Assembly (NCBI GenBank): GCA_011503125.2
Contig: WWBZ02000062.1
Coordinates: 1,612,001 to 1,676,000 of the forward strand
DNA length: 64,000 bases
Reading direction: 5' to 3'
From: Botryosphaeria dothidea
Taxonomy: Eukaryota > Ascomycota > Dothideomycetes > Botryosphaeriales > Botryosphaeriaceae
Below, one piece after another: positions 42,933 through 53,433 of this stretch. A program made the position numbers and the translations under genes. The notes beneath the pieces are model-generated. The model searched no databases, was not told the DNA's origin, and worked only from the letters and a program-made list of their open reading frames with translations. Within the stretch, counting starts at the first letter, position 1. Each line of letters opens with the position of its first letter.

Positions 42933-44699
42933 TTAAGCCTTGAACTGCTTAGCAGCCTTCTCGGGGGGAGGAAGAGGCTTGCCGTCAGGGCCGACCTGGG
43001 GAGCGTCGCGTGCGTTCTTGGGAGGCGGGAGCGGCTTGCCATCCGGGCCAACCTTGGGGGCATCACGGGCGTTCTTTGGGGGAGGAAGGGGCTTGCCGTC
43101 AGGGCCGACTTTGGGTGCGTCACGGCCAACGTGCGCGTTCACGTCGACGAGACCGTGGGGCTTAGGTGCCGGGGGAGGAGCATCGCGGGGCTGGTTGTCG
43201 GCCGGGGGAGGCAGCGGCTTGCCGTCAGGACCGACCTGAGGAGCGTCGCGCGCGTTCTTGGGAGGAGGGAGCGGCTTTCCGTCAGGGCCGACCTTGGGCG
43301 CGTCACGACCGACGTGGGCGTTCACGTCAACGAGGCCGTGCGGCTTGGGTGCCGGGGGAGGAGCGTCGCGGGGCTGGTTGTCGGCCGGGGGAGGCAGCGG
43401 CTTGCCGTCAGGACCGACCTGAGGGGCGTCGCGAGGCTGGTTCTCAGGCGGCGGGAGAGGCTTGCCGTCAGGGCCAACCTGAGGAGCATCGCGAGCGTTC
43501 TTGGGAGGGGGAAGGGGCTTGCCGTCCGGGCCGACCTTGGGGGCGTCGCGGGCCTGCTTCTCCGGCGGAGGAAGAGGCTTTCCGTCAGGGCCCAGCTTAG
43601 GAGCATCGCGGGGCTGGGGAGGAGGAAGCGGCTTGCCGTCAGGGCCGACCTTGGGCGCATCACGAGCCTGCTTCTCAGGCGGGGGAAGCGGCTTGCCATC
43701 GGGGCCAAGCTTGGGAGCGTCACGGGGCTGGTTCTCGGGCGGCGGGAGAGGCTTTCCATCGGGACCGACCTTAGGAGCGTCACGTCTCTCAGGAGGGGGA
43801 AGAGGCTTTCCGTCGGGGCCCAACTTGGGAGCATCACGAGGCTGGGGAGGCGGGAGCGGCTTTCCGTCAGGGCCCAGCTTGGGAGCGTCACGGGGCTGAG
43901 GAGGCGGGAGAGGCTTGCCATCAGGACCGACCTTGGGAGCATCACGGCCGACGTGGGCGTTCACGTCGACGAGACCGTGCGGCTTGCCGGGAGCGGGAGC
44001 CGGGGCAGGCGCATCGCGCGGCTGGTTGTCAGCAGGCGGCGGAAGAGGCTTTCCATCAGGGCCGAGCTTAGGAGCGTCACGGGCAGCGTGAGCATCCTTA
44101 GGAGGGGGAAGAGGCTTGCCGTCGGGACCGAGCTGGGGCGCGTCGCGTGCCTGGGGAGGGGGAAGAGGCTTGCCATCCGGACCGACCTTAGGAGCGTCAC
44201 GGGCAACGTGAGCGTCCTTGGCCGGAGGAGGAAGAGGCTTGCCATCAGGGCCAAGCTTCGGCGCGTCACGGGTGACCTTCTCACCCTCGGGAGGAGGGAG
44301 CGGCTTTCCATCAGGGCCCAGCTTAGGAGCATCCCGGGGCTGGTTGCCGTCGGCAGGAGGCGGGAGGGGCTTGCCATCCGGACCAAGCTTGGGTGCATCC
44401 CTAGCAGCAACAGGCTTGCCGTCGGGGCCGGTCTTGGGTGCATTCTTAGCCGGAACCTTAGAGACGGGGACGCCCCTAGGCTGCTTCGGGTCCTTGGGCT
44501 GCTGCTCAGGCAGATCGGCTGGGCGGACGTCGTCGGGGACATCAGCACGGGCAACGTGAGCCTTGGCAGCGGCAACAGAAGGAACGTTGTCGTCCGGCTG
44601 GAGAGGAGGAGCGATGCCGTTGCCGGGAGCGACGGGAGCGCCGTAAGAGATGGCGCCAAGGGCCAAGAGGGCCATGATGGTGGTGATGTTGGAACGCAT
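42933..44699 (-). CDS. secreted GPDGKP-repeat protein, 588 aa
   Basis: The ATG at 44699 gives a typical signal peptide (MRSNITTIMALLALGAISYG, then APVAPG); an upstream in-frame ATG at 44873 would bury it, so I reject that start. After about 100 residues the protein is built of 22 copies of K/Q-[LVT]-GPDGKP, 21 of them extended to GPDGKPLPPP. They are joined by short variable linkers such as ADNQPRDAP, EKQARDAP, KNARDAP and QPRDAP. A second module, KPHGLVDVNAHVGRDAP, occurs three times. There is no Cys, no hydrophobic core and no further domain, so the mature product should be extended and Pro-rich. Each repeat is preceded by a single Arg, usually as RDAP; one repeat has RR. Known analogues are repeat effectors, wall glycoproteins and peptide precursors, but I recognise no named family. 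A tandem duplication of a 61-codon block lies at 43137-43503. Confidence 0.85.
   Translation of the reverse strand: MRSNITTIMALLALGAISYGAPVAPGNGIAPPLQPDDNVPSVAAAKAHVARADVPDDVRPADLPEQQPKDPKQPRGVPVSKVPAKNAPKTGPDGKPVAARDAPKLGPDGKPLPPPADGNQPRDAPKLGPDGKPLPPPEGEKVTRDAPKLGPDGKPLPPPAKDAHVARDAPKVGPDGKPLPPPQARDAPQLGPDGKPLPPPKDAHAARDAPKLGPDGKPLPPPADNQPRDAPAPAPAPGKPHGLVDVNAHVGRDAPKVGPDGKPLPPPQPRDAPKLGPDGKPLPPPQPRDAPKLGPDGKPLPPPERRDAPKVGPDGKPLPPPENQPRDAPKLGPDGKPLPPPEKQARDAPKVGPDGKPLPPPQPRDAPKLGPDGKPLPPPEKQARDAPKVGPDGKPLPPPKNARDAPQVGPDGKPLPPPENQPRDAPQVGPDGKPLPPPADNQPRDAPPPAPKPHGLVDVNAHVGRDAPKVGPDGKPLPPPKNARDAPQVGPDGKPLPPPADNQPRDAPPPAPKPHGLVDVNAHVGRDAPKVGPDGKPLPPPKNARDAPKVGPDGKPLPPPKNARDAPQVGPDGKPLPPPEKAAKQFKA
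42960..44450 (-). repeat. tandem coding repeat array, unit about 48-69 bp
   Basis: Twenty-two degenerate copies of a unit encoding (K/Q)(L/V)GPDGKPLPPP plus linker occur here. Synonymous sites vary between copies, so the array is old and held by selection on the peptide. Longer blocks near the C-terminus are recent duplicates. Confidence 0.9.
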
Positions 44700-46476
44700 G
44701 GTGATTAACGAGCGGTGAGGATGTGGTGGAAAAGTCGGAAGGTCGGTGAAGCGAGAGCGGTGAAGAAGGTGATTAGGATTAAAAGGTGAGTAGTAGTTGT
44801 TGTGGTGGTTGGGAGGAGAGGAGTTGCGGTGATGATGGTTCTCAATGGTGGTCCAGCAGTTCCTTAAGTACATTTCTCAGGATCCCGACTTCGAGCTTCT
44901 TCCATGATGCGTGCGCGTACGTTGTTGCACGTCCAGCAACTGCACGGTGGTGCATGTATGCGTGTAGGGGGCGAGGCTGAGCACGCAGTTGGAAGTGATG
45001 TTCATGATTGGCATCATGATGACCATCGCCGCAGACGACACTGAGGGTTCAGAGCACGCAAGCACGGTGGATTGCAGACTCTCGCAAGGGTACATGCATC
45101 AAGGCCTGGGCGAGCCTGAGCATAATTTGCGTGTATAAACTTTGGGAGCCACTGCGGGATGGCGTGGATAGGTGTGAGCTGAGCCGGAATTGGAGCTGTC
45201 TCACTCCACTGGATAATGATCAGCATGTAGACGTACGACGACTCTGAGGGCTGAGTTACCGTTCCTTGGAAACCTAAAGATGCATAGATGAAATTTAGCG
45301 AGTCCTGGTGGCCGGGTAGTAGCCTTTGCCAATGAGATCCGCTACAGCTGCGCGAGTGATTTCACGATGCATCTACGAGACACTTCTAGTGTTGCAAGGC
45401 ACGGAGAGGAGTCCTAATACCCCGCTTTCGATCGTACTCGCCTGAAAGATCATCAATGGCTGGAAGCGGCAAGCTTCCAGATCAAGCTTGCGCGTAACCT
45501 CTGTTGTCACCCCGTCAAAGCTTGAGCGGTCGAAAGTTCCGGTAAAGGAGACATGGCTGAACAGGTACTGGCGGGTACCTGCAGGCGTAATGGCGTGGCC
45601 AGTGAGAAAGCCAATTGAGGCGGAGGGTACGACGCAAGTTGGCTAAGCGGTTTGTCGGCATGGCTGGATGGGGTAGAGCCGCGTAAGCACCTCGCCGAGT
45701 TCCCACCGGTGGTCATAGCCATCACAAATAGTCATTTTAATCACCGTAGGGCTGTGGGGAAGGCGCCATTAGAACGGATGCAGTCGTCATCAGCAAATCA
45801 GCGGATTTGTTGAATATGAAAGGGGAGGTGAGACAGTCGGCGGGTCGACAACGGGTCGACGGTTGAGGCGCAATTGGCCGGCTCGCAGCAGGGGTGCACG
45901 CCCGGGCCACCCGGGGAAAGCGTGGAAAGCGTGGAAAGCAATGACCACGTCCTCAAGAGATCCAACATTGAGAGATGAGTATTCGCGGTGCGGTGAACAT
46001 TTGCCAAGCAACAACTCAGGAGACCACGGTGACGGGAATGATTGCTTCATTGAATATCCATCGCGCAGCTTTCAAGACATTCCTGGGCACTCATTGTGAC
46101 AGTTCCTCGAGAAATCACACGGCTCAGCACCGTGAGACCGTTCCGGTGACAACGCATGCGGGGTGTAACTCTGCATACCTCTTACTAGTTCGATTACGTG
46201 TACGTCTGGCCAGAGCAGGGTTGCCATTTGTTCAAGTTTGGGCCGCCTTTTATGTGGAGCATGACTCGGTGTGTGCCCTGTAAGCACGCCTCGATCAACG
46301 ATTTGCCTGGGCAATAGGAGTCTCTATTATCCCCGGGTCCGCAGTTCGGGAATATGGGAGCATTGATCGTCTCCAGAGAGTAAGACCGAGAGCCGAGAGA
46401 CCGTGGAGGTGAGTGGCGGTTGGTAATTGCGTTCATCATCAACATAAGACACATCAATTGACAGTAGTCGTCCGTA
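44700..46476. other. intergenic, about 1.8 kb, no gene seen
   Basis: This is the upstream region of the repeat-protein gene and the 3' flank of the second Zn2Cys6 gene. A short 9-bp direct repeat occurs at 45914-45938. No ORF with family features on either strand. Confidence 0.5.
45914..45938. repeat. 9-bp direct repeat, about 2.8 copies
   Basis: The unit GGAAAGCGT is repeated head to tail in non-coding DNA. It could be a regulator-binding array or simple slippage. Confidence 0.6.
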
Positions 46477-49378
46477 TCATTGACCTTGCCCCTCCGGGCT
46501 TGTGAATTGCCCAAAACTGGCGTCGAATTGAAGGGGGTCGAAGTTCCAGAAGCCCTACGAAAAAAAAGGTCAGTACTCGGAGTGAATTCTATCAGTGCAG
46601 AGGGATACTGACCCAGTCCATATCCATGGCCATATCCTGTAGCCAGGCATTCGTGTTTGCTTCGCTATATCCCAAGTTCGTCTTTTCCATGTCCGACAAT
46701 GGACCCATTACACTCTGTCCTGTCGGGTACTTCGCCTCGAGATTGCTATTCAGCTCCGACCCGGGCATCGTAACTTGCGCCGGCGGAAAGAATCCATAAT
46801 CCTGTTGGCTGACAGTAGGGGATGTTGTCATATGAGAGGCTATTTGTGCCTGTGTTGATGATAGTGCTTGCGTAGGAATTTGAGCTTGTGGCGGTGATTT
46901 CGTCGACGATGGCTGGGAGACATTTTGGGACGTTGCAGGGCTGGGGCTCTTTGCGAAATACATGACGCTGAGCTCGTCCTCGCCAAAACGCTCCTTGGAA
47001 ATGCCCCTCATAGGCTCTGGCCTGGCGTGTTCATGATTTGGATCAAGCCTGTCGATCATTCGTTTGATGACTGCCCAAGTGTTGGAATCTGCTCGTCCCT
47101 TCAATTCCAGCACAGTATGAAGAGCACGCAAGGCCCGAGACCGGATGGCCGGATCCTTCGACGCGTTGAATTCAGGATCGCGAAGTTCAGCGAGGATGTG
47201 CATGATAGCCTGGAAAGCAGAATGGCCTCCGATGTGCCATTGGAACTGTTCGGCTTCCTTGTCGTGTGAGACCCTGTTTAGCGACTCGATGAGAGAAACC
47301 GAACGCGTGAGAATCCTGGCACGAAGTGTCAGCCACGTCTTCCCCCGAGAGGGTCGGCATTGTACGATGCCTTAAAGAACCAGACAAAGACTTACATCGT
47401 TCGAACATCATCGTTGATGACCACTCTCCTCAAATCCTTGGGAACACCGCTCCAGAAGATCAACCAGCACCTCCATTCCAGGTTCGCGCTCAATCCAATG
47501 GTCATTCTCTCTACTGTAACATCAAGGCGGCAATAGCGGAGAATGCATCTTTCGTTCTTGGTGTGGACTTCGTCTACCATCCGTTTTGTCTGTTCGAACA
47601 GGGTCTGAAGTTCAGGAACGATATCAAGATTGTTGTTTCGGAGTCTCGCATCTTTGCATTTGCGGTCCAGGCGGTAGGCATTTTGTGCGATCTTCCGGAA
47701 ACATTGGATCATACCCAAGCGGCAAAGTTGAAGAGCCATATCTGTGACGCCTTCTTCTTCCAGATATGGATTGTTGGGGGGCGCCCGACCTTCCATCAAA
47801 TCCGAATCGCTTACATTTCTAGGTAGTAGAGTTGTGAAGTCGTCATCGGAAATGGTCGGCTCCATGCCCTTTCCTTCTGACGCACGCCAATCGAGATGGC
47901 AGATCTGATGCCACATGCGACGACGAATTTCCACCTGCACTTCATCCATGGTCGAAGTGAAGAAGCTTGGCTCCCTATGAAGTCCTTGCAGCATTGCTAT
48001 CCTGATGGCAACTCCGGTCAATGGCCATACCTGACCCATGTCGTCTTCACGGGCTTGTACAGTCTGCGTACGAATATTAGTGGACGATCTGAAGCTCGAG
48101 GAACCACATAGACTTACCAGGTATATGATGAAGGCCTGTAGAACCTCGATGCTGGACGTAGTGAGAAAGTCTGATTGTTGTAAAGAAAACTCGAGACCTT
48201 GTTGATATTTTCTCAACAAGGCCAGTTTCTCCTTCCTGAAGCGGGTCACTACAACGTCAGCCCTCAAGCTGTTGAGTGCAGAGTAGAAGATGGCGTAGGC
48301 GAGTGGTTCGAAATTCTGGAGTTGCTCTTCGTTCCAATGATCATCGAAACTGAGCATCGTTAGCAGTGTTTCACGGAACACGGTCGCAGGGCCGGAGGCG
48401 TACTTCTCGCTACTGCGGGCCGAAGCCGATGAAGGGGTCAGATTCTGCCATCTTCGGATGAAGGCGGCAAAGCGCCTACCCAGTGAAGGCTTGTGCACCA
48501 GGCGAGTGACAGGATCAACATTCTGAATAAAAGTCGTGAAAAGCTCGAAACATTCTTCCTGTGTATCTGGCATGAAGACTGAAGTGTCACCAGCAGCCTG
48601 CCCACTGCTGAAAAGAAGACTCTGCGAGGTGCGTATTCCGCTCCATCCGGTTGGATCTGCGGTTTGAGAAGGTTTGCCCTCGGTGCTGAGGATGGCCTTG
48701 ATGTCTTGAAGCTGAGCGCAAAGTTAGCAAAACACAGAAAGAGGATCAGCACAAACTTACCTCTTCTGTTAACAAGGCCCAATGTAGGGAGGACACGAAA
48801 TGGGATTGGCCGTTCTCAACGAGGAGAGTGCCGTCATAAGCATCAGCAGCTTGGATGTCGCCGGAGGTGCTACTATTCGGAGAGGCAGAGCTATTCACTA
48901 GTTCTCTGGTTTCAGAGACATCACTCTGGGTGGTGTCACGGCGGGCAACGTGGTGAGGTTGAGGTTGAGATTGCTGCTTAGTGGTGTTTACTTGGGGCTT
49001 GGAGGGAGGCTGGTTGTGTACAGCAAGCTCAAGTAGGGACTCCAAGCGCTCAAGACGAGCATTGATCTCTGCATGGCTGGACTGGGGTTTGCTCTGACTG
49101 GAGGAGTGCTTGTGGACGCGATTGGCAGAGGGCTGGGCTGACGGCGGGGATCGGCTATCTTGCTGGTGCTGATTAGGGATGTTTGCGTAGTAGCAGACAT
49201 GATTGCCGCGCGAGCATGCAGAGCAGACGGGGTATTTGTGGTCGCATTTGACCTTGCGTCGACGGCACGTGAGGCACGAAGTGATGATTCGCTGACGGGT
49301 GCCGCCGGGAGCGGTAGAGGAGGTGTTGTTTGGCAGCACGTTGGGCGGGTGTGCGCTGGGGTTGGAGAAGGGGTCCAT
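46477..49378 (-). CDS. Zn2Cys6 transcription factor with fungal_trans domain, 886 aa
   Basis: Exons are 49378-48761, 48711-48118, 48063-47396, 47315-46613 and 46554-46477, totalling 887 codons with the stop. The N-terminus carries CLTCRRRKVKCDHKYPVCSAC with the full C-x2-C-x6-C-x6-C-x2-C-x6-C spacing (about residues 35-62). A coiled-coil-like ARLERLESLLELAV dimerisation helix follows (about 105-118). The middle homology region includes FIQNVDPVTRLVHKPSL, PLTGVAIRIAMLQGLHREPS and the RRRMWHQICHLDWRASE motif that defines the fungal_trans domain. The C-terminus is Ser/Gln/Pro-rich and ends DMDWGFWNFDPLQFD plus a short tail, an acidic/aromatic activation segment recovered only through the last intron. 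An alternative start at 49426 adds 16 residues. The target is unknown. Confidence 0.9.
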
Positions 49379-51552
49379 GCCGGTGGATCGAGATGCGCTA
49401 GAGCGCGGCGGGCAGGGCAGGTCCAAGGTCGGCCGAAGTGGAGCTTTTTGGGTGAGGGTGGGTGAGGGGAGAGAGAGCTTCTTCTCTTCGGCAGGCGTCA
49501 GAGTGCGGGCTGAGGGCGCGGACGGACCTTGGTTCCTGCAGTGGCCCCCACAACGTCGAAGCCCTGGCGGCGTTTCACCGTGGCGTGGTCGACCGCTTTG
49601 CTCGTCGCAAAAAGACTTTCTTGGGGCAAGGGCAAGGGCGTCGGTGCGCAGGGCTGCGGCCGTGGCGGCTTGCGCTGGGCTGCGCTTTTGAGAAATGACG
49701 TGGGGAGCTAAACGCGCCTGCGCCCGCCGTCACCGGCGTCGGCGTCGGCGCTTCGCGACCGCCCGTCGCCGACCGAGGCTGCGCGCACCTTCCTGCCGAA
49801 GCAACCTTAATGCCGCCATCCGCCTGCTGCCATCTGCCATCCCCCAGCGCCAGAGACCACGCGCCAGTCCTCCCGTTGAGTCAGGATCTCGCGCTCTCGG
49901 GCCCGTCCGCACTCCGAGCAGCCCGGTCTACCCGCCCGCCGACTCGCCGTGAGGCATTTCACGAACCCGGTGGCAACCACTTTTGCCAACTGCTGCTCAG
50001 CGCAGAGCTTACGTGCGCGGTTGCACGCCCGATCCTCCCTCTCTTCGTGCTCTGCCTCCCTGTCTCCGCCCTGTCGTTGCCTAGTTTCCAAATATACGCC
50101 GTTTCACGACCACTCTCGAGGCGGTATGCCCGTCCCCGTTGTCTGGATGGCTGCCTTGAGCTCGCGCACAAAGCAAAGAGCCGCATCCCACTCTCGCCGA
50201 GCTGCGATCGGTCGCAAGGAAAGGACCGCAGCAACACCATGGCCGGCCCCGCTCTAGACTCCGGCCTGCTTGACGGCATGCGAAGTCCTTGGCCCGGAAG
50301 ATCCCCTTGGCGCATATGTGTGCCGGTGATCGCGGGGACCCTCCGCGTATTTGAGGCTCAGCGTCCGGTCTGCTGTTCGCATTCGCTCTACCTACGTGTT
50401 GAAATTCACAGGGACCCGCGTATTCCCCTCATTCGATGCATGCCATTCGCGTCCACCTCACCACCAAAGCCAGCCGTACCCGAATCCAACGACGATAAAC
50501 GAAGGACGGCGCCTCGCATTCGTTCTCTCGAAATGATATTCAAGTGCTTGCCAGGATAGGGCATTGGCTGGGTTTCAGATGGTCTTGAAACGTGCATAGC
50601 ACTCAGAGCCACAAGTCTGATGCTCTTCGACGACAAGCTGTTACATAGACGTCAGGTCCTCTTGCAATGCACCTGACTCAGCCCACCCAGCTATAGTGGC
50701 TTTAGATCACGCGGCTTTCGGGAATACGATGCGCAGACCGGGAGCCGCAAACCTAAGTCGAAGAGATCTGTTGGCCCTTGACTCGGGCCGTGCTACCGTG
50801 GAATGCCTGAAAAAAGGTTACCAACTCCAGGCTGTTTCGATCCTTCTGTCTTAAGTTTGTCTCAGTGGAGCGCACTGGTGGAGGCAGAAACAAAGAAGCG
50901 ACGGTTCATTAGTAGACGCGGTATAAATTGCCAGGAATAGTATATACTAACGAAAACAGAAAATCCCACTTCCGTTTCCGGCTCAGCTGCGCCCAGCCTC
51001 TTTTCGATGCAGATCTTAACGCTGCGTTGCACATGTAGAACATGAATTCATCAGTCACCTGAAGTAAATCGACGCCCATGTTGACGCAACACGCACGTTC
51101 AGCTTCCCCGTACCTTACGTTTCTGTGGTTAATTCCTCTGCAATATCGTCTTACTATCCACTACTCCTTGCTATCTATTGCCAATTGGGCCCACAGTCAC
51201 AATTCTGCCTCCAGTCTCTTTTTTGTTCGATTTTGCTCTTGTTGGTTGTATCGAAACTCTAAGAAGCATGCTCTAAAACTATCGGATGATAGACAAGGAA
51301 AAATATGGGTCTATGACTTTGTTTCCACACCTTACGTCATTGTGCAGCAACCAGCCTCAATTCCCGTCTCTTTGTTTGTTCTCATAGTCCACGTTGTTAT
51401 GCTTGTCTTCTGAACTGCTTTCTTTGGTGTCTATTCCCTCGCTGTCCACTTGGCGCTCTAAAATTATTGACCTTTGTTCATTGACAGTGCGACGCAGTGC
51501 TTTTAAAATGCGCTCAGAACTCCGTTCCGAATTTGCTTCCCTAATATTAACC
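49379..51552. other. intergenic, about 2.2 kb, no gene seen
   Basis: The left half is GC-rich and shows overlapping composition-driven ORFs. The right half is AT-richer and pyrimidine-rich toward the RING gene. I see no RNA gene or repeat. Confidence 0.5.
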
Positions 51553-51975
51553 ATGTCTTCGAAGGAAAAGGGACACCACAGTATCTGGCTTCAGATCTAC
51601 AACAAGCGTCTCGAGGTCCAGCACGTCCCACTTACCACTCTTCCCGAAGGTCTCTTATCTACCTGCGCTGTTTGCGGCGGCAAGTACAGGGACACCACTC
51701 CTGCGGAACTCCGTGTCGAAGAAGCAAATCGCGATGCACTGAGAAAGGATGGCGACGAACCGGGAAGTGCAACGCCCGTTCCAGTCTGCCTTCCTGGCTG
51801 CGGTCATCACTTATGTCTCGGATGCGCCGTGGAGCATTTCCACCGTCTAATGGAAGAAGACACAAACGAGAAGGACGAGACTCTGTTGACATGTCCCGTC
51901 TGTAGAACGGCTGTTGAGAAGAAGATTAAGTGGAAGACGCTTTTGAAGTCCGGCATATTGGTGGTGCACAGGTAG
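51553..51975 (+). CDS. small RING-HC finger protein, 140 aa
   Basis: I chose the ATG at 51553 (MSSKEKGHH); in-frame ATGs at 51394 and 51508 would add low-complexity residues. A complete RING-HC finger fits the C3HC4 pattern. It has CAVC (about residues 38-41), then CGHHLCLGC after about 35 residues, and CPVC about 22 residues later, each with canonical spacing. The first loop is unusually long and acidic. RING-HC domains recruit E2 enzymes as E3 ubiquitin ligases. There is no other domain, so substrate recognition would need the N-terminal 35 residues or a partner. The stop follows VVHR directly; a GTAGGT after it could act as a donor for an extra exon, which I cannot verify. Confidence 0.7.
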   Translation: MSSKEKGHHSIWLQIYNKRLEVQHVPLTTLPEGLLSTCAVCGGKYRDTTPAELRVEEANRDALRKDGDEPGSATPVPVCLPGCGHHLCLGCAVEHFHRLMEEDTNEKDETLLTCPVCRTAVEKKIKWKTLLKSGILVVHR

Positions 51976-52538
51976 GTATCTCACGAGCTATTTTCTTTTT
52001 TTTTTCTTATTCAGTCACGAGAACAGCGGAATGTTCTTCCGTTTGAAATTAGATTTCCTTTCCTGGTGCAAACCAAGTTCCACGTGTGCGACGTGCAGAT
52101 GCAAACGCGCCTGCTTCCCCGTTGTTTGGGTCTGTGTCTCTCAACCGTACGAGTCATTCAGCCCTGAGCTTCTCTCCGCCTTCTCAGCCGTCTTACTCAG
52201 CCGACTGCGGCTCAAGTTTTATCCTATTTTTGTGAATGTTGCTTATATGTTTGAGCAGACAATGTTGTCACTTTGGCCGAACCTCTTCGGAGCCCCCGTG
52301 GCGCATTTGAGGACTGCACCATCCCGACACGGCATCTGCGCACAAGAAACCTTCTTTCCAAGCTTTTATTGGTGGCGGTCTGGATTCCACTATCTGCCTA
52401 AAGTATTTCACAAAGAACATCCGCGTAACACCAACACCGCAGCCCCAGGCACCCGTCTCCAACCACCCAACAGCCCCTGAGCCGCAGCCCCTCAGCCCCA
52501 GTCCTTGAGAGGAAAACGATCGACCCAACGGCCCTCTC
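51976..52538. other. intergenic between convergent genes
   Basis: A 150-codon open frame on plus (52031-52480) has no family features and probably lies in 3' UTR. Nothing else is seen. Confidence 0.45.
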
Positions 52539-53433
52539 TTACTCATACGTAACCTGGACCTCAGAAGAGCTAGGAATAGTCACGGACGTCAAGACCTTGT
52601 TGCTCTGCTTGATGTCGATGATGGTCGCGTCGCTGGTGCCGACGCTGGTGCCGCTCGACGTCTTGGCGACGGCGCCGGTGAAGAGCACGGTGCCGAAGTC
52701 GGCGAACGCGACGAGCGAGCCGTTGGACTCGAAGTCCTCGACGATCCACTCGGCATTCTGGCCGCCCAGCGCGGACGACGAGGTGATGGTCTTGCTGACC
52801 GACTTGCCGGTGGTGAGGTTCTCGATGACCGCGACGCCCTTGGTCGACGAGGACGACGTCACGGAGAAGAAGATGACGTCGCCCGCCGAGATGGACAGGG
52901 AGAAGTCGTAGGCGTAGTCGGGGTACCACTCGTACCTGGGACCGTCAGTTTGCGGTCCCGTCAAAAGGGGGGAAGGGGGGGGGGGGGCGCGTATGAACTT
53001 ACCAAGCATCGTACGAGTAGGTCGTCTGGCTGCCGCTCTTGGTCGCGGTGAAGTCGACGCCGGTCTGGAGGATGGCGTTGCCGTACGTGTCGCCGTCGAT
53101 GCCGACCCAGGCGGACGCGGAGTACGTGCCCGCGGCGGTGGCAGTCGGGACGGGGACGGTGATGGTGGCCGAGACGGCGGTGAAGGTGCCGGACGGCGGC
53201 TCCTCGTAGACCGCGCCCGCCCAGTTGGACGAGTACTCGACGTGGCTGGTGTTGCTGTTGGCCACGGGGCCCTCGACCGCGCCGGACGTGGTGGTCAGCC
53301 TCTCGAGCGGCTGCGTGCGGCGCTGCGTGCGCGACGCAACGCGGGCGGCGAGGCCGTGGCCCATGGCGCCAGAGGGCGCGGCGAGGGCGGTGGCCGCCAG
53401 GATGGCGGTGGTCAGGAGCGTGGTGAACTGCAT
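52539..53433 (-). CDS. secreted glutamic peptidase, eqolisin (peptidase G1)
   Basis: Exons 53433-53003 and 52935-52539 give 275 residues. The protein has a signal peptide (MQFTTLLTTAILAATALAAP) and a short propeptide with an RTQRR processing site near residue 39. The mature beta-sandwich enzyme begins around SSNWAGAV. The catalytic Gln sits in ILQTGVDF (about Q123) and the catalytic Glu in NAEWIVEDF (about E206), the G1 dyad. WVGIDGD and YEWYPDYAYDF are further family blocks. These are acid-active extracellular proteases. The ORF upstream ATG at 53535 is in the 5' UTR, since it would displace the signal peptide. A TATAAAAG box lies 109-116 bp upstream of the start, consistent with strong inducible expression. 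The intron contains a G13 tract. Confidence 0.95.
52975..52987. repeat. 13-base guanine homopolymer in the eqolisin intron
   Basis: On the gene strand this is a C13 run close to the 5' splice site. The length may be mis-called or variable, but the reading frame is not affected. Confidence 0.85.

Noticed and set aside
42960..44450. CRISPR-like or minisatellite non-coding array
   Set aside because: The repeat period follows codons, synonymous changes dominate and the frame is open with a signal peptide, so it is a coding repeat in a eukaryotic genome.
42933..44699. Dikaritin/ustiloxin-type RiPP precursor
   Set aside because: Those precursors carry Kex2 KR sites around short Tyr-containing cores and neighbour DUF3328 oxidases; here there are no KR-bounded units, no Tyr in the repeats and no such neighbours.
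43131..44708. 525-codon open frame on the plus strand opposite the repeat protein
   Set aside because: It is a by-product of the repeated GC-rich codons on the minus strand; it reads as low-complexity Arg/Gly sequence with no signal peptide or conserved motif.
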